Below, piece by piece: positions 48,801 to 55,000 of a stretch of 55,000 nucleotides of DNA; position 1 is the first letter of the stretch; each line of letters starts with the position of its first letter. Position numbers and translations under genes: made by a program. Below the pieces are notes generated by a model. That model was not told where the DNA came from and made no database searches. It was given only the letters and a program-made list of their open reading frames with translations. The stretch comes from Nitratireductor pacificus pht-3B (GTDB taxonomy: Bacteria; Pseudomonadota; Alphaproteobacteria; Rhizobiales; Rhizobiaceae), in the NCBI RefSeq assembly GCF_000300335.1, contig NZ_AMRM01000023.1, positions 1-55,000 of the forward strand, read 5' to 3'.

Positions 48801-51800
48801 CGCTGGTGTCGATGAAATCGATATCCGTGTCGGTATAAGAGCCGATCGCCGTATCCAGCTTGGCGATGGTCGCCGACAGCGCCGTTTCGCCGGTCAGCAG
48901 GTTGAGGGACGAGCCGTAAATATCAAGCCCGGTCACACCTGTTGCAGAAACAGTGTCCTTGAAGGCCGCCGCCTGTGTGCTTTCGCCGTCCAGATAGGCG
49001 AGCGCACCGGAGGCGTTGACGGAGCCGGAGGGGGCCAGGATGTAATAATAGCCATTCGCGCCGGTGGTGGCCGATCCAAGCAGCGAACCGCCGGAAATCG
49101 CGCTGATATTCGCGCCGGACCAGGCCGTACTGCCCGCATCGGAATAGACCTTGCCGGAAATCGCCTCAGGCGCTGTTGCATATTCCCAGTTGAAATAGGG
49201 ATAGAGCCCGCTGCCCGTTCCCCAAATGCCGCTATCCAGGGTGACGCCGCCCAGGGCCAAATCGCCCTGCATTTCCGACGTCGTCAGGCCGTTCGTATTG
49301 GTCACCGTCGGCGTATAGAAACCCGAATCGCCAATCGCCTCACTTTGCCCGGTCGTGTCCGTGTCCCAGGTCGAGTCGGTTATGGATGCGGTGTTATCAG
49401 CGGCTTGGCCGACCAACGCACCCACCTCTCCTTCGGCCTCCACCAGCCCGGTCACAAAGGCGTTCTCAATGATCGTATTTCTGTTAGCACGACCCACAAG
49501 ACCGCCCGCAGACGCACCATTGGTGCCGAGCACCTGCCCGGCGAAATAGGAATTGCTGATCGTGATGTCTTGGGCTTCGCCGACCAGTCCGCCGGCCTCT
49601 CTGAAGGCGCCATCAGCGATGACTGTCGCCGTCGAATAGGAGTTTTCGATCCTGTTGTTGTTGTCGTCGACAGTTCCCACCAGTCCGCCGACGTTCCCTC
49701 CGCTAATGGTCCCTTTTGAGCTGGAATTCGATATGGTCAGACCTTCTCTCATGATGCTGACCAGGCCGCCGGTGGCGCCGCCCAAGTCGCTGCTATTGAC
49801 GGAAACATCGGCATGCACATTGGTCATGATCGACCGGTCAATGTTGCCGTGATACCTGGCCACTACGCCTGCACCCCAGCTATTCGCCTGGACGGTGCCA
49901 CTGACGGCCACATTCGACATGTTGTGTGCGTGAGCATTCCCACCACCGGTATCGCCAACCAGGATCGCCACCTGGCTGCCCCCAGTGACGGCCGCATTGG
50001 TGATTGTGATATCCTTGATTTCCAGGGCTCGTCCGGAGGTGAAATAGTTGTCTTCCCAGTAGCTTACGAGGGCAACATTGCTTTGGGACGGTCGATTGAT
50101 ATGGAGCCCGTCAATCCCATGTCCGTTTCCATCCAGGCTTCCGCGCAGACTGACAGGCGCGAAACCGGCGCCACCATTCCAGGACGACGTCACTGATGCG
50201 TCGATGTCGTTGGCGAGTTCATAGTAAAGACTGACGTCGCCAGACCTGCGGCCGCGCCAGTCATTGGTGGTGATCCCTTGCAAGCCATAGACGTCAAACA
50301 GCGCATAGGGATCGGTGTAGGTACCATCTCCGCCCAAGGTGCGGATGAAGGTGCCGAATCTAACATCCATACCATTCGCGGAAAAATCTGGCAGGCCGGC
50401 ACCGACCTGCTCCCAAACACCCCGGTTGAGCGCAAAATTGCCGACATCGACCGCACCGCCAGCGCCCGTTGAGATCGTGCCGACCGCGTCCGTGCTGCTG
50501 TTACCATAAGCCAGTAGGGACAGGCCGCCATTCTGACCGGCAATCGCGGCATTGATTGCGATGTTGTTATAGGCGTTGAGAGTCAGCGTATTGGCGCTGG
50601 TCCAGGCTATGCCTGAATTGATGATGATATCGCCGTCGCCCGGACTCTGGTTGCCCGGTCCGCTCGCTGTGGTGTTTGTGGTCTTGAGCGTCACATTGGT
50701 GCTGGCCAGATTGGTCGAGATCGTCGTGGCGGCCGCCGCATCGACCGTCAGATTGATGGGATCGACCAGCCAGTCGCCCGTCGTGCCGCCCGCGGCTGAG
50801 GTGTCGATCGAGACGCCTGTGAAATCGACGGTCTTCTTGCCCGAAGTCTCGATGAAGCCACCCGTCCCGCCTGCGCCGCCCCGCGCGCTGAGCGCGCCGG
50901 AGGCGGATGTATCCTGTTCGGCGAAGATCATGATCTCGCCGCCCTTGACGCCATCGCTTTCGGCCGAAGCGTCCAGTGTGCCGGTGACCTCGATGTTGCC
51001 CCCAGTGAGGGTAATCGTCCCGCCTTCGCGCGCCGGCCGCGGCGTCGGAATGGGCACGTTCACCGCCGCCTTGCGGGCCTTCAGCCGGCCGCTGGCCTTG
51101 ACCTTGCCCGTCGCTCCGGCAGTCAGGAAGATGCGCCCCCCGGAACTGGTCGCGCCGGTCGCCTTGATGACGCCGTCGGTGTTGCCGGCCAGCGCGTAGA
51201 CGTTGCCGCCATTGGCGCGGATCTCGGCGTTGGCGGCCGCGATGGTGCCGGAGTTCACGGCTTCCGTGTCGGGGCCGCCGAGCGCCACCGACAAGAGCCC
51301 GTCCGCGTCGGCGCGGTCCTTCATCAGCACCTCGTAGCCGGCGGCGAGCCCGGCGGTACCGTTCGGCGCTTCCAAGGTGCCGCTGTTCTCGACCCGGCGG
51401 GCGATCAGGGCGATGTCGCCCTGCGCGGAGCGGATGATGCCCGCATTCTTCACCTCCGCCGTGCTGGCGCCGGAGAAGGTCATATCCCCGCCATCGAGGA
51501 AATCAGCGTCCGTGACGTCGTGCGTGGAGGCGGCAAACGAGCCGCCGGTGGCGACCATGCCGCCGCTGCCGACCACCACGCCCGCCGGATTGACGAGAAA
51601 CACGCTGCCGGTCGCGGTCAGGCTACCGTCAATCTGGCTCGACACGTTTCCGGTGACGCGGTTGAGCGTGGCGCCATTGCCGTTGTCGAAATGAACGCGG
51701 TTGCCGGACCCGACGGAAAAGCCGTTCCAGCTGATGATGCCGGCCTCGCTCGTTTGCCGGATGTCCATCCGTGAGCCGGTTCCCGAGATCGTGCCGCTGC

Positions 51801-51972
51801 CGGCGGTGAACGCTCCACCGGAAGGCAGGGCTTCACCGGCCAACGCGGTGGTGGGAACAAGCGCCGTGGTCAGAAGGAGGGAGGCGGTGAACGCGCGCGC
51901 AGCGCGCGCCGGGCGGCGAAGCAGGGGCCGCCCGGCCCCGAAGCCGCCCAGGTTCGAAATCCCTTTTGCCAT
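45811..51972 (-). CDS. Two-partner secretion exoprotein (TpsA): TPS domain, GLUG and MBG repeats
   Basis: The 2053-residue surface or secreted protein has a long signal peptide (cut after ALVPTTALA, about residue 45). The haemagglutination TPS domain follows, with SGTGSRMDIRQTS, NRVTGNVSSQIDG and FLVNPAGVVVGSGG. A glycine-rich beta-helix has GLUG-type repeats (GGLVG...NSYSTATV) in two blocks, about 700-870 and 1440-1640. MBG-type repeats fill about 1670-1960 (KIYDGSVAG, ITPKALTVSVNADSKVYDGTT). The C-terminus carries Cys2024 and Cys2040 around a 15-residue loop, as in HMW1-type adhesins retained at the surface. Residues near 465-570 and 1125-1235 are a duplication. Likely adhesin or biofilm matrix protein. 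Confidence 0.9.
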   Translation of the reverse strand: MAKGISNLGGFGAGRPLLRRPARAARAFTASLLLTTALVPTTALAGEALPSGGAFTAGSGTISGTGSRMDIRQTSEAGIISWNGFSVGSGNRVHFDNGNGATLNRVTGNVSSQIDGSLTATGSVFLVNPAGVVVGSGGMVATGGSFAASTHDVTDADFLDGGDMTFSGASTAEVKNAGIIRSAQGDIALIARRVENSGTLEAPNGTAGLAAGYEVLMKDRADADGLLSVALGGPDTEAVNSGTIAAANAEIRANGGNVYALAGNTDGVIKATGATSSGGRIFLTAGATGKVKASGRLKARKAAVNVPIPTPRPAREGGTITLTGGNIEVTGTLDASAESDGVKGGEIMIFAEQDTSASGALSARGGAGGTGGFIETSGKKTVDFTGVSIDTSAAGGTTGDWLVDPINLTVDAAAATTISTNLASTNVTLKTTNTTASGPGNQSPGDGDIIINSGIAWTSANTLTLNAYNNIAINAAIAGQNGGLSLLAYGNSSTDAVGTISTGAGGAVDVGNFALNRGVWEQVGAGLPDFSANGMDVRFGTFIRTLGGDGTYTDPYALFDVYGLQGITTNDWRGRRSGDVSLYYELANDIDASVTSSWNGGAGFAPVSLRGSLDGNGHGIDGLHINRPSQSNVALVSYWEDNYFTSGRALEIKDITITNAAVTGGSQVAILVGDTGGGNAHAHNMSNVAVSGTVQANSWGAGVVARYHGNIDRSIMTNVHADVSVNSSDLGGATGGLVSIMREGLTISNSSSKGTISGGNVGGLVGTVDDNNNRIENSYSTATVIADGAFREAGGLVGEAQDITISNSYFAGQVLGTNGASAGGLVGRANRNTIIENAFVTGLVEAEGEVGALVGQAADNTASITDSTWDTDTTGQSEAIGDSGFYTPTVTNTNGLTTSEMQGDLALGGVTLDSGIWGTGSGLYPYFNWEYATAPEAISGKVYSDAGSTAWSGANISAISGGSLLGSATTGANGYYYILAPSGSVNASGALAYLDGESTQAAAFKDTVSATGVTGLDIYGSSLNLLTGETALSATIAKLDTAIGSYTDTDIDFIDTSATQLTASGEGVYVNAASSYTLDQDLTAGGLLSLTSGGTFTIDADRTLKTTNAGSILLNSGVAWNGTGTLTLNSDDDIALNGAIDGKNGGLTLRANGTGGSDDVGTISTGSDGTVDVGTFNLPKGYWYQVGASLPSFEALDFRTNHYNASFVRAQGGDGSVADPYQLFDVYGLQGITGLDTLGNQPSSNNGRSYQLVADIDATGTSEWNGGAGFAPVFLAGSLDGGGHTIDGLYVYKPNDNAGLIGTWDNQLESGSAVSVEIKDLSLTNAHVVAAGNYEAGILFGHSQSYAGTLTLANIYVSGTVSGGSSYRVGGVGGYYSSAESRTATNTRADVDVSGGANSEAGGLFGYVEAGLNLTDSSFTGTVSGQRVGGLIGYTYDDGSITNSWASATVTSVGDDSNVGGLVGRLDSNFSISDSWFSGSVLGTDSNTRVGGLVGFASGNVGISNSFTSGSTTASGDSGIAGGLVGWADGLHVSDSYASGSTVASGGSGIAGGLIGWSRRASVSTSYASGLVDGALSGGLVGQSAYVYFNLTDSVWDREASGQSVAVGDLGVGTVSNVDGVTSAEMKQLSTFVDHGFDVDGQGGTGATWRIYEGYTAPLLRSFMTGLTVTGGDGAKIYDGSVAGSDVGTLVYGSPYDSTLIFGTAGYLSADADVGTYSGGDLTLAGLYSSQFGYDLTLASGSLAITPKALTVSVNADSKVYDGTTAATGSLGSLSGLIGGDVVGVSGSGSFAFADKNVGTGKTVTVSGLGLTGADAGNYTLAPTATSSADITPATLWVAANAASMTYGDGVPALGYTYGGLVGGDDASVLTGALASDATSVSNVGSYGITRGSLSAGGNYQIAFTGADVTITRRAVTVRADDLQRAIDEANPDLTYTIISGSLVNGDQPSGGLSTAAGVNSPAGGYDIDQGSLALSANYDLTYLGGVLTILAEPDVPTPDARPQIHEASPPLPVEADDGTTDTCEPVIVRENGPVAVHPCNRSYGAWLSAAVE

Positions 51973-52064
51973 CCCTCACCCACTCCCAAATGTTTCGCCG
52001 ACAAAGCGCATGCCGAGCGGCTCCAGCCTAAATACAGAGGGCGACCTGAGGGATTCCACCTACC

Positions 52065-52094
52065 AATTCTGATCAATTCTGACTGAATCTGACA
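52065..52094. promoter_or_regulatory. Three 10-bp direct repeats between tpsA and the two-component genes
   Basis: AATTCTGATC, AATTCTGACT and GAATCTGACA follow each other without spacing. Head-to-tail 10-11-bp repeats are typical binding sites of OmpR/PhoB-type response regulators, and such a regulator is encoded at 53656. The repeats lie in the divergent gap, about 95 bases from the tpsA start and 55 from the kinase start. Confidence 0.6.
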
Positions 52095-52147
52095 TTTGCT
52101 GCGCATCCTGGAAGATAATTTCGGGAAAATCTTCCCGGAGGGAAGCA

Positions 52148-53659
52148 ATGCGGCCGGTGTGGCTTGCACTGGCGTTGCGCATGGGCAATCAGTCTTGGAT
52201 GCTCGACCTCAAGACGCTGCTGCTGCTAGAATTCTGCACGACGAGCCTGCAGGCCGTCGCCTGGCTGCTCGTGTGGCGGTCATGGCGACATCTCTATCAG
52301 CTCAAGGTCATCGCAGCCGGCTTCGTCGCCATAGCGCTCGGCCTGCTGCTGTTGTTGCAGCGGGGCCCCGATCCCTCCCTGTTCCGCATCGTGCTCGACA
52401 ACATGATGATCAAGATCGGGCTGGTGCTCCTCGCCGACGGGATGGCCCGTTTTCTCGGCCAGCCGAGCTATCTCAGGATCGGCACGGTTTTCCTTGCCGC
52501 GCACTTCGTCGTCTGGTCGCTGGCCGTCGCCTTCTTTCCGGCCGACCTCGCGCTTCGCATCCACGCCTCGACGGTCTTCACCATCGTGATGATGGGACTG
52601 ATGATCCGGACGCTCTATCTGGACCGGACCCAGCCGGGCTTTCTCCGCTGGATCACCATCGTCCTTCTGGCGGAGTACATGGGCGCCAGCCTTCTCCAGA
52701 GCGCCCTTGTCTATCTGTATCCCGCGACGGTGAAGAACGGCCCGGTCCTGAGCAACATCAACGCCTGGTACTTCTTCCAAGGGCACCTGTTCATCACCGG
52801 TTTCTTCATCTGCCTGCTGTTCATGGTCGGGATGCGGCTCTCCATGGACCTGAGGGACCGCAACTCCGCGCTCGCGCGCGAGGTCGCGGAACGCAGACGC
52901 CTCGAGGACGAACTGTCCGCCAGCCTCGAATCCGAGAAATCGGCACGCCAGGAGCAGAGGCAGCTCGTCCGTATGGTGAGCCACGAGTTCCGCACCCCGC
53001 TGGCGGCGATCCGCTATGCCAGCGGCATGCTCGAAGTGATGCTCGAGCCGCCGCGGGAGGCTGTCGCAAAGCGGCTTCGCGGCATCGACGAGGCCGTCTC
53101 GCGCATGACGAAGCTGATCGACCGCTTCTTCGCCGAGGAACGCCAGGTCGATGGCGTGCTCGAAGTCGAGGAAGTCGATATCCCCCGGCTTGCCCGCCAG
53201 GTGCAGCACCATTTCGAGCAGGTGGGATTGGGCAGCCGGCTTCGCTTCACCCATGTCGAAGAAGTGCCGGACTATTGGGCCGACGTCGAGATGCTCCGGA
53301 CGGTGGTGGTCAATCTCGTCGACAACGCCCTGAAATACTCGCCGAACGACGCACCGGTGGAGATTGCGCTCCTTGTCCGCAACCGGCTGCTGACGATCGA
53401 GGTTTCCGACCGTGGGATCGGCATACCGGCCGACGAGCACAGCCATCTCGGTCGCCGCTTCTTCCGCGCCTCGAATGCCCGGGCGGCCTCGGGAAGCGGT
53501 CTCGGCCTTCACAACTGCCTGCAATTGCTGGGTTACCACGAAGGGTCCCTGAACCTCAGTCACCGCGAAGGCGGAGGAACGGTCGCGACCGTGCGCCTGC
53601 CGCTTCCGGGCCTGCTTCCGCGAAACCCCGAGAAGACCGAGGAGGACGCGCTGGCATGA
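52148..53659 (+). CDS. Membrane sensor histidine kinase
   Basis: The 503-residue kinase has six to seven N-terminal hydrophobic helices without a large periplasmic loop (about residues 18-235), a short coiled coil (LAREVAERRRLEDELSASLESEK), the phosphoacceptor box VSHEFRTPLAAIRY (His279) and a catalytic domain with N box NLVDNALKYSP, G1 DRGIGIP and G2 GSGLGLH. The integral-membrane sensor suggests a lipid, respiratory or membrane-stress signal. The ATG at 52148 follows GGAGGG. The stop overlaps the response-regulator start (ATGA). Divergent from tpsA. Confidence 0.92.
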   Translation: MRPVWLALALRMGNQSWMLDLKTLLLLEFCTTSLQAVAWLLVWRSWRHLYQLKVIAAGFVAIALGLLLLLQRGPDPSLFRIVLDNMMIKIGLVLLADGMARFLGQPSYLRIGTVFLAAHFVVWSLAVAFFPADLALRIHASTVFTIVMMGLMIRTLYLDRTQPGFLRWITIVLLAEYMGASLLQSALVYLYPATVKNGPVLSNINAWYFFQGHLFITGFFICLLFMVGMRLSMDLRDRNSALAREVAERRRLEDELSASLESEKSARQEQRQLVRMVSHEFRTPLAAIRYASGMLEVMLEPPREAVAKRLRGIDEAVSRMTKLIDRFFAEERQVDGVLEVEEVDIPRLARQVQHHFEQVGLGSRLRFTHVEEVPDYWADVEMLRTVVVNLVDNALKYSPNDAPVEIALLVRNRLLTIEVSDRGIGIPADEHSHLGRRFFRASNARAASGSGLGLHNCLQLLGYHEGSLNLSHREGGGTVATVRLPLPGLLPRNPEKTEEDALA

Positions 53660-54363
53660 GCCACATTCTCATCGTCGAGGACGAGGATTCGCTGCGCACG
53701 GATCTCATCGATTACATGGGCCTGCATGGCTACGAGACGACCGGAGTGGCTTCTGCCGATGAACTTGAGACGGCGCTGGAAACGATACCGCAACCGCACG
53801 TGGTCATCCTCGACATCTCGTTGCCCGACGGCAACGGCTTCGAACTGGCTCCGAAGATCCGGCAGCGGTTCGATTGCGGGATCATCATGCTCACCGCGCA
53901 TGGAGATGCGGAGAGCCGGGTGCGCGGCTTCGACAGCGGCGCGGACATCTACCTGGTCAAGCACACGAGCCTGCGGGAGATCCTGGCGGCGATCCAGAGC
54001 CTGATGCGCCGGCTGCCGATCCACGGCGAACACTGGAACGCTGCCTCCGAATGGGTGCTGGACGACGCCGCCTGGAGGCTGGTGCCGCCCGATGGCGCGA
54101 GCATCAAGCTGACCTCGACGGAGCGTGCCTTTCTCGCCGCGCTGATCGAGAACTCCGGCACCCCCTGTTCGCGCGAGGACCTGGCACGGCTCCTGTCGAA
54201 CCGGCAGACCCAGTTCGACAACCGGCATCTGGACGCCGTTGTAAGCAGGCTGAGACGCAAGATCCAAGATCACACGGCCGCCGAGCAGCCCATCAAATCA
54301 GTCTATGGTGTAGGCTATTCGTTCAGCGCCGCCGGCAGAATCGGCAACACGCGGTCCGGGTGA
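53656..54363 (+). CDS. Response regulator, OmpR/PhoB type
   Basis: The 235-residue protein has a receiver domain with acidic pocket (IVEDED), phosphoacceptor Asp53 (VVILDISLPDGNG), Thr in MLTAHG and Lys in YLVKHTS, where the usual Pro after Lys is His. The C-terminal winged helix is of OmpR type (LTSTERAFLAALIENSGTPCSREDLARLL, then DAVVSRLRRKI and YGVGYSF). It is the partner of the kinase. The 10-bp repeats at 52065 are its likely target, linking the pair to tpsA-tpsB expression. Confidence 0.92.
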   Translation: MSHILIVEDEDSLRTDLIDYMGLHGYETTGVASADELETALETIPQPHVVILDISLPDGNGFELAPKIRQRFDCGIIMLTAHGDAESRVRGFDSGADIYLVKHTSLREILAAIQSLMRRLPIHGEHWNAASEWVLDDAAWRLVPPDGASIKLTSTERAFLAALIENSGTPCSREDLARLLSNRQTQFDNRHLDAVVSRLRRKIQDHTAAEQPIKSVYGVGYSFSAAGRIGNTRSG

Positions 54364-54487
54364 ATGCCGGGACTTCCTGCGGCATGGGCAGGGCCGCTCG
54401 CGGAAACGTGCAGGGCGGCTCTGCCACCCGGAGCGCAGCCGAGCGCTTGCAAGGCTGGGGAGCAGGTTACCCGCGTTGCTTCTTCAT

Positions 54488-54530
54488 CAAAAAAACAACC
54501 CCGCCAACCGTGTGGTCTAGCGGGGTTTTC
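54488..54530. terminator. Intrinsic terminator of the rRNA-tRNA operon
   Basis: A 6-bp stem (CCCCGC 54499-54504 / GCGGGG 54520-54525) is followed on the minus strand by TTGTTTTTTT, just downstream of the initiator tRNA. On the plus strand TTTTCTG follows, so it may also stop transcription from the response-regulator gene. Confidence 0.8.
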
Positions 54531-54537
54531 TGTTCAG

Positions 54538-54616
<79 letters not shown>

Positions 54617-54731
54617 TCACCAGATGGGAAAACCCCACCGAGAAGCTGATCCTAACGACAAAAGGCCGCCAATGCGGCCTCAACCGCCGGTAACGGCGGA
54701 ACCTTTGAAGAGAAAACATGCGTTTGGCAGA

Positions 54732-54846
54732 CCTGGCAGCGACCTACTCTCCCGCGTCTTAAGACGAAGTACCATCGGCGCTGGGGCGTTTCACGGCCGT
54801 GTTCGGAAAGGGAACGGGTGCAGCCACCCCGCGATAACCACCAGGT
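54732..54846 (-). rRNA. 5S ribosomal RNA
   Basis: On the minus strand the 115-base sequence starts GACCTGGTGGTTATCGCGGG and contains the conserved CCCGTTCCCTTTCCGAACAC loop region. It ends CGGGAGAGTAGGTCGCTGCC, with the two ends forming helix I. It lies between the 23S 3' end and the initiator tRNA. Ends are estimated to within a few bases. Confidence 0.95.
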
Positions 54847-54911
54847 CGGCAAAGCGCATGTTTGTTCGAGAAGCTGGCTGCTGCGCCACAATGGGCACGA
54901 GCAATGAGAAT

Positions 54912-55000
54912 GATCAAGCCGATCGAGCTATTAGTACCGGTAAGCTCCATGCGTTGCCGCACTTCCACACCCGGCCTATCAACGTGGTCGTCTTCCACGA
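54912..55000 (-). rRNA. 23S ribosomal RNA, 3' end (partial)
   Basis: The minus-strand sequence reads GACGACCACGTTGATAGGCC, then GTGTGGAAGTGCGGCAACGC and ends near TAATAGCTCGATCGGCTTGA. This is the conserved 3' terminus of bacterial 23S rRNA in its alphaproteobacterial form. The rest lies beyond the right edge. Confidence 0.95.

Noticed and set aside
48121-49719. 532-codon open frame on the plus strand inside tpsA
   Set aside because: Antisense of the repetitive exoprotein gene; composition mirrors its Gly/Ser/Thr codons.
46000-50300. Repeated short sequences as a possible CRISPR array
   Set aside because: The repeats are in frame, encode GGLVG-type GLUG motifs and lack regular spacers; they are protein repeats.

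Overview
The window is a GC-rich bacterial chromosome segment. An rRNA operon arm on the minus strand (23S 3' end, 5S, initiator tRNA), NMT1-type and family-5 ABC transporters, a tandem glycine riboswitch before glyA and a RhtX/FptX-type siderophore permease together point to an alphaproteobacterium, most likely Hyphomicrobiales (Rhizobiaceae-like). Genus cannot be fixed from the sequence. No insertion sequence, prophage, integrase or CRISPR array was seen.

Region 1 (1-17.2 kb) is a coherent catabolic island for a nitrogen-containing, probably heterocyclic compound. It holds an NMT1/SsuABC-type importer, a FadR-type GntR regulator with RidA and a CobW metallochaperone, and three metal-dependent amidohydrolases (cytosine-deaminase-like, hydantoinase-like, SsnA/TrzN-like). 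It also holds a 4-oxalocrotonate-type tautomerase, an isochorismatase-like hydrolase fused to a VOC domain, a dipicolinate-synthase-A-like protein, an octopine-dehydrogenase-family protein, a creatinase-like M24 protein and an enolase-superfamily enzyme. Four promoters in the island carry the same element (TGATC-N8-TGATC, 11-12 bp from a TTGACA-like -35 box), so the island looks like one regulon under the local GntR protein. The substrate is unknown; the enzyme set resembles creatinine/hydantoin/pyrimidine ring-opening logic.

Region 2 (17.2-21.4 kb) has an XRE/MmyB-type regulator divergent from a membrane LytTR regulator, plus small proteins (unknown, VOC, four-helix membrane protein, DUF4265). 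Region 3 (21.4-27 kb) is a siderophore-uptake locus: AraC regulator, RhtX/FptX-like permease, TonB receptor and an FAD monooxygenase.

Region 4 (27-36.5 kb) starts with glyA under a tandem glycine riboswitch. Next comes a peptide/opine-type ABC system split over two minus-strand transcripts: binding protein plus isochorismatase-like hydrolase, and alpha/beta hydrolase plus four transporter genes. An IclR regulator lies between them, and matching near-palindromes occur at both promoters. Region 5 (36.9-43.9 kb) holds metH with an ArsR/SahR-like palindrome, a GcvA-like LysR regulator and a DUF885 protein.

Region 6 (44-54.4 kb) is a two-partner secretion pair, with a TpsB transporter and a 2053-residue TpsA exoprotein carrying a large internal duplication, GLUG and MBG repeats and a terminal Cys pair. 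It is divergent from a histidine kinase/response regulator pair; three 10-bp direct repeats lie between them. The rRNA operon arm closes the window.
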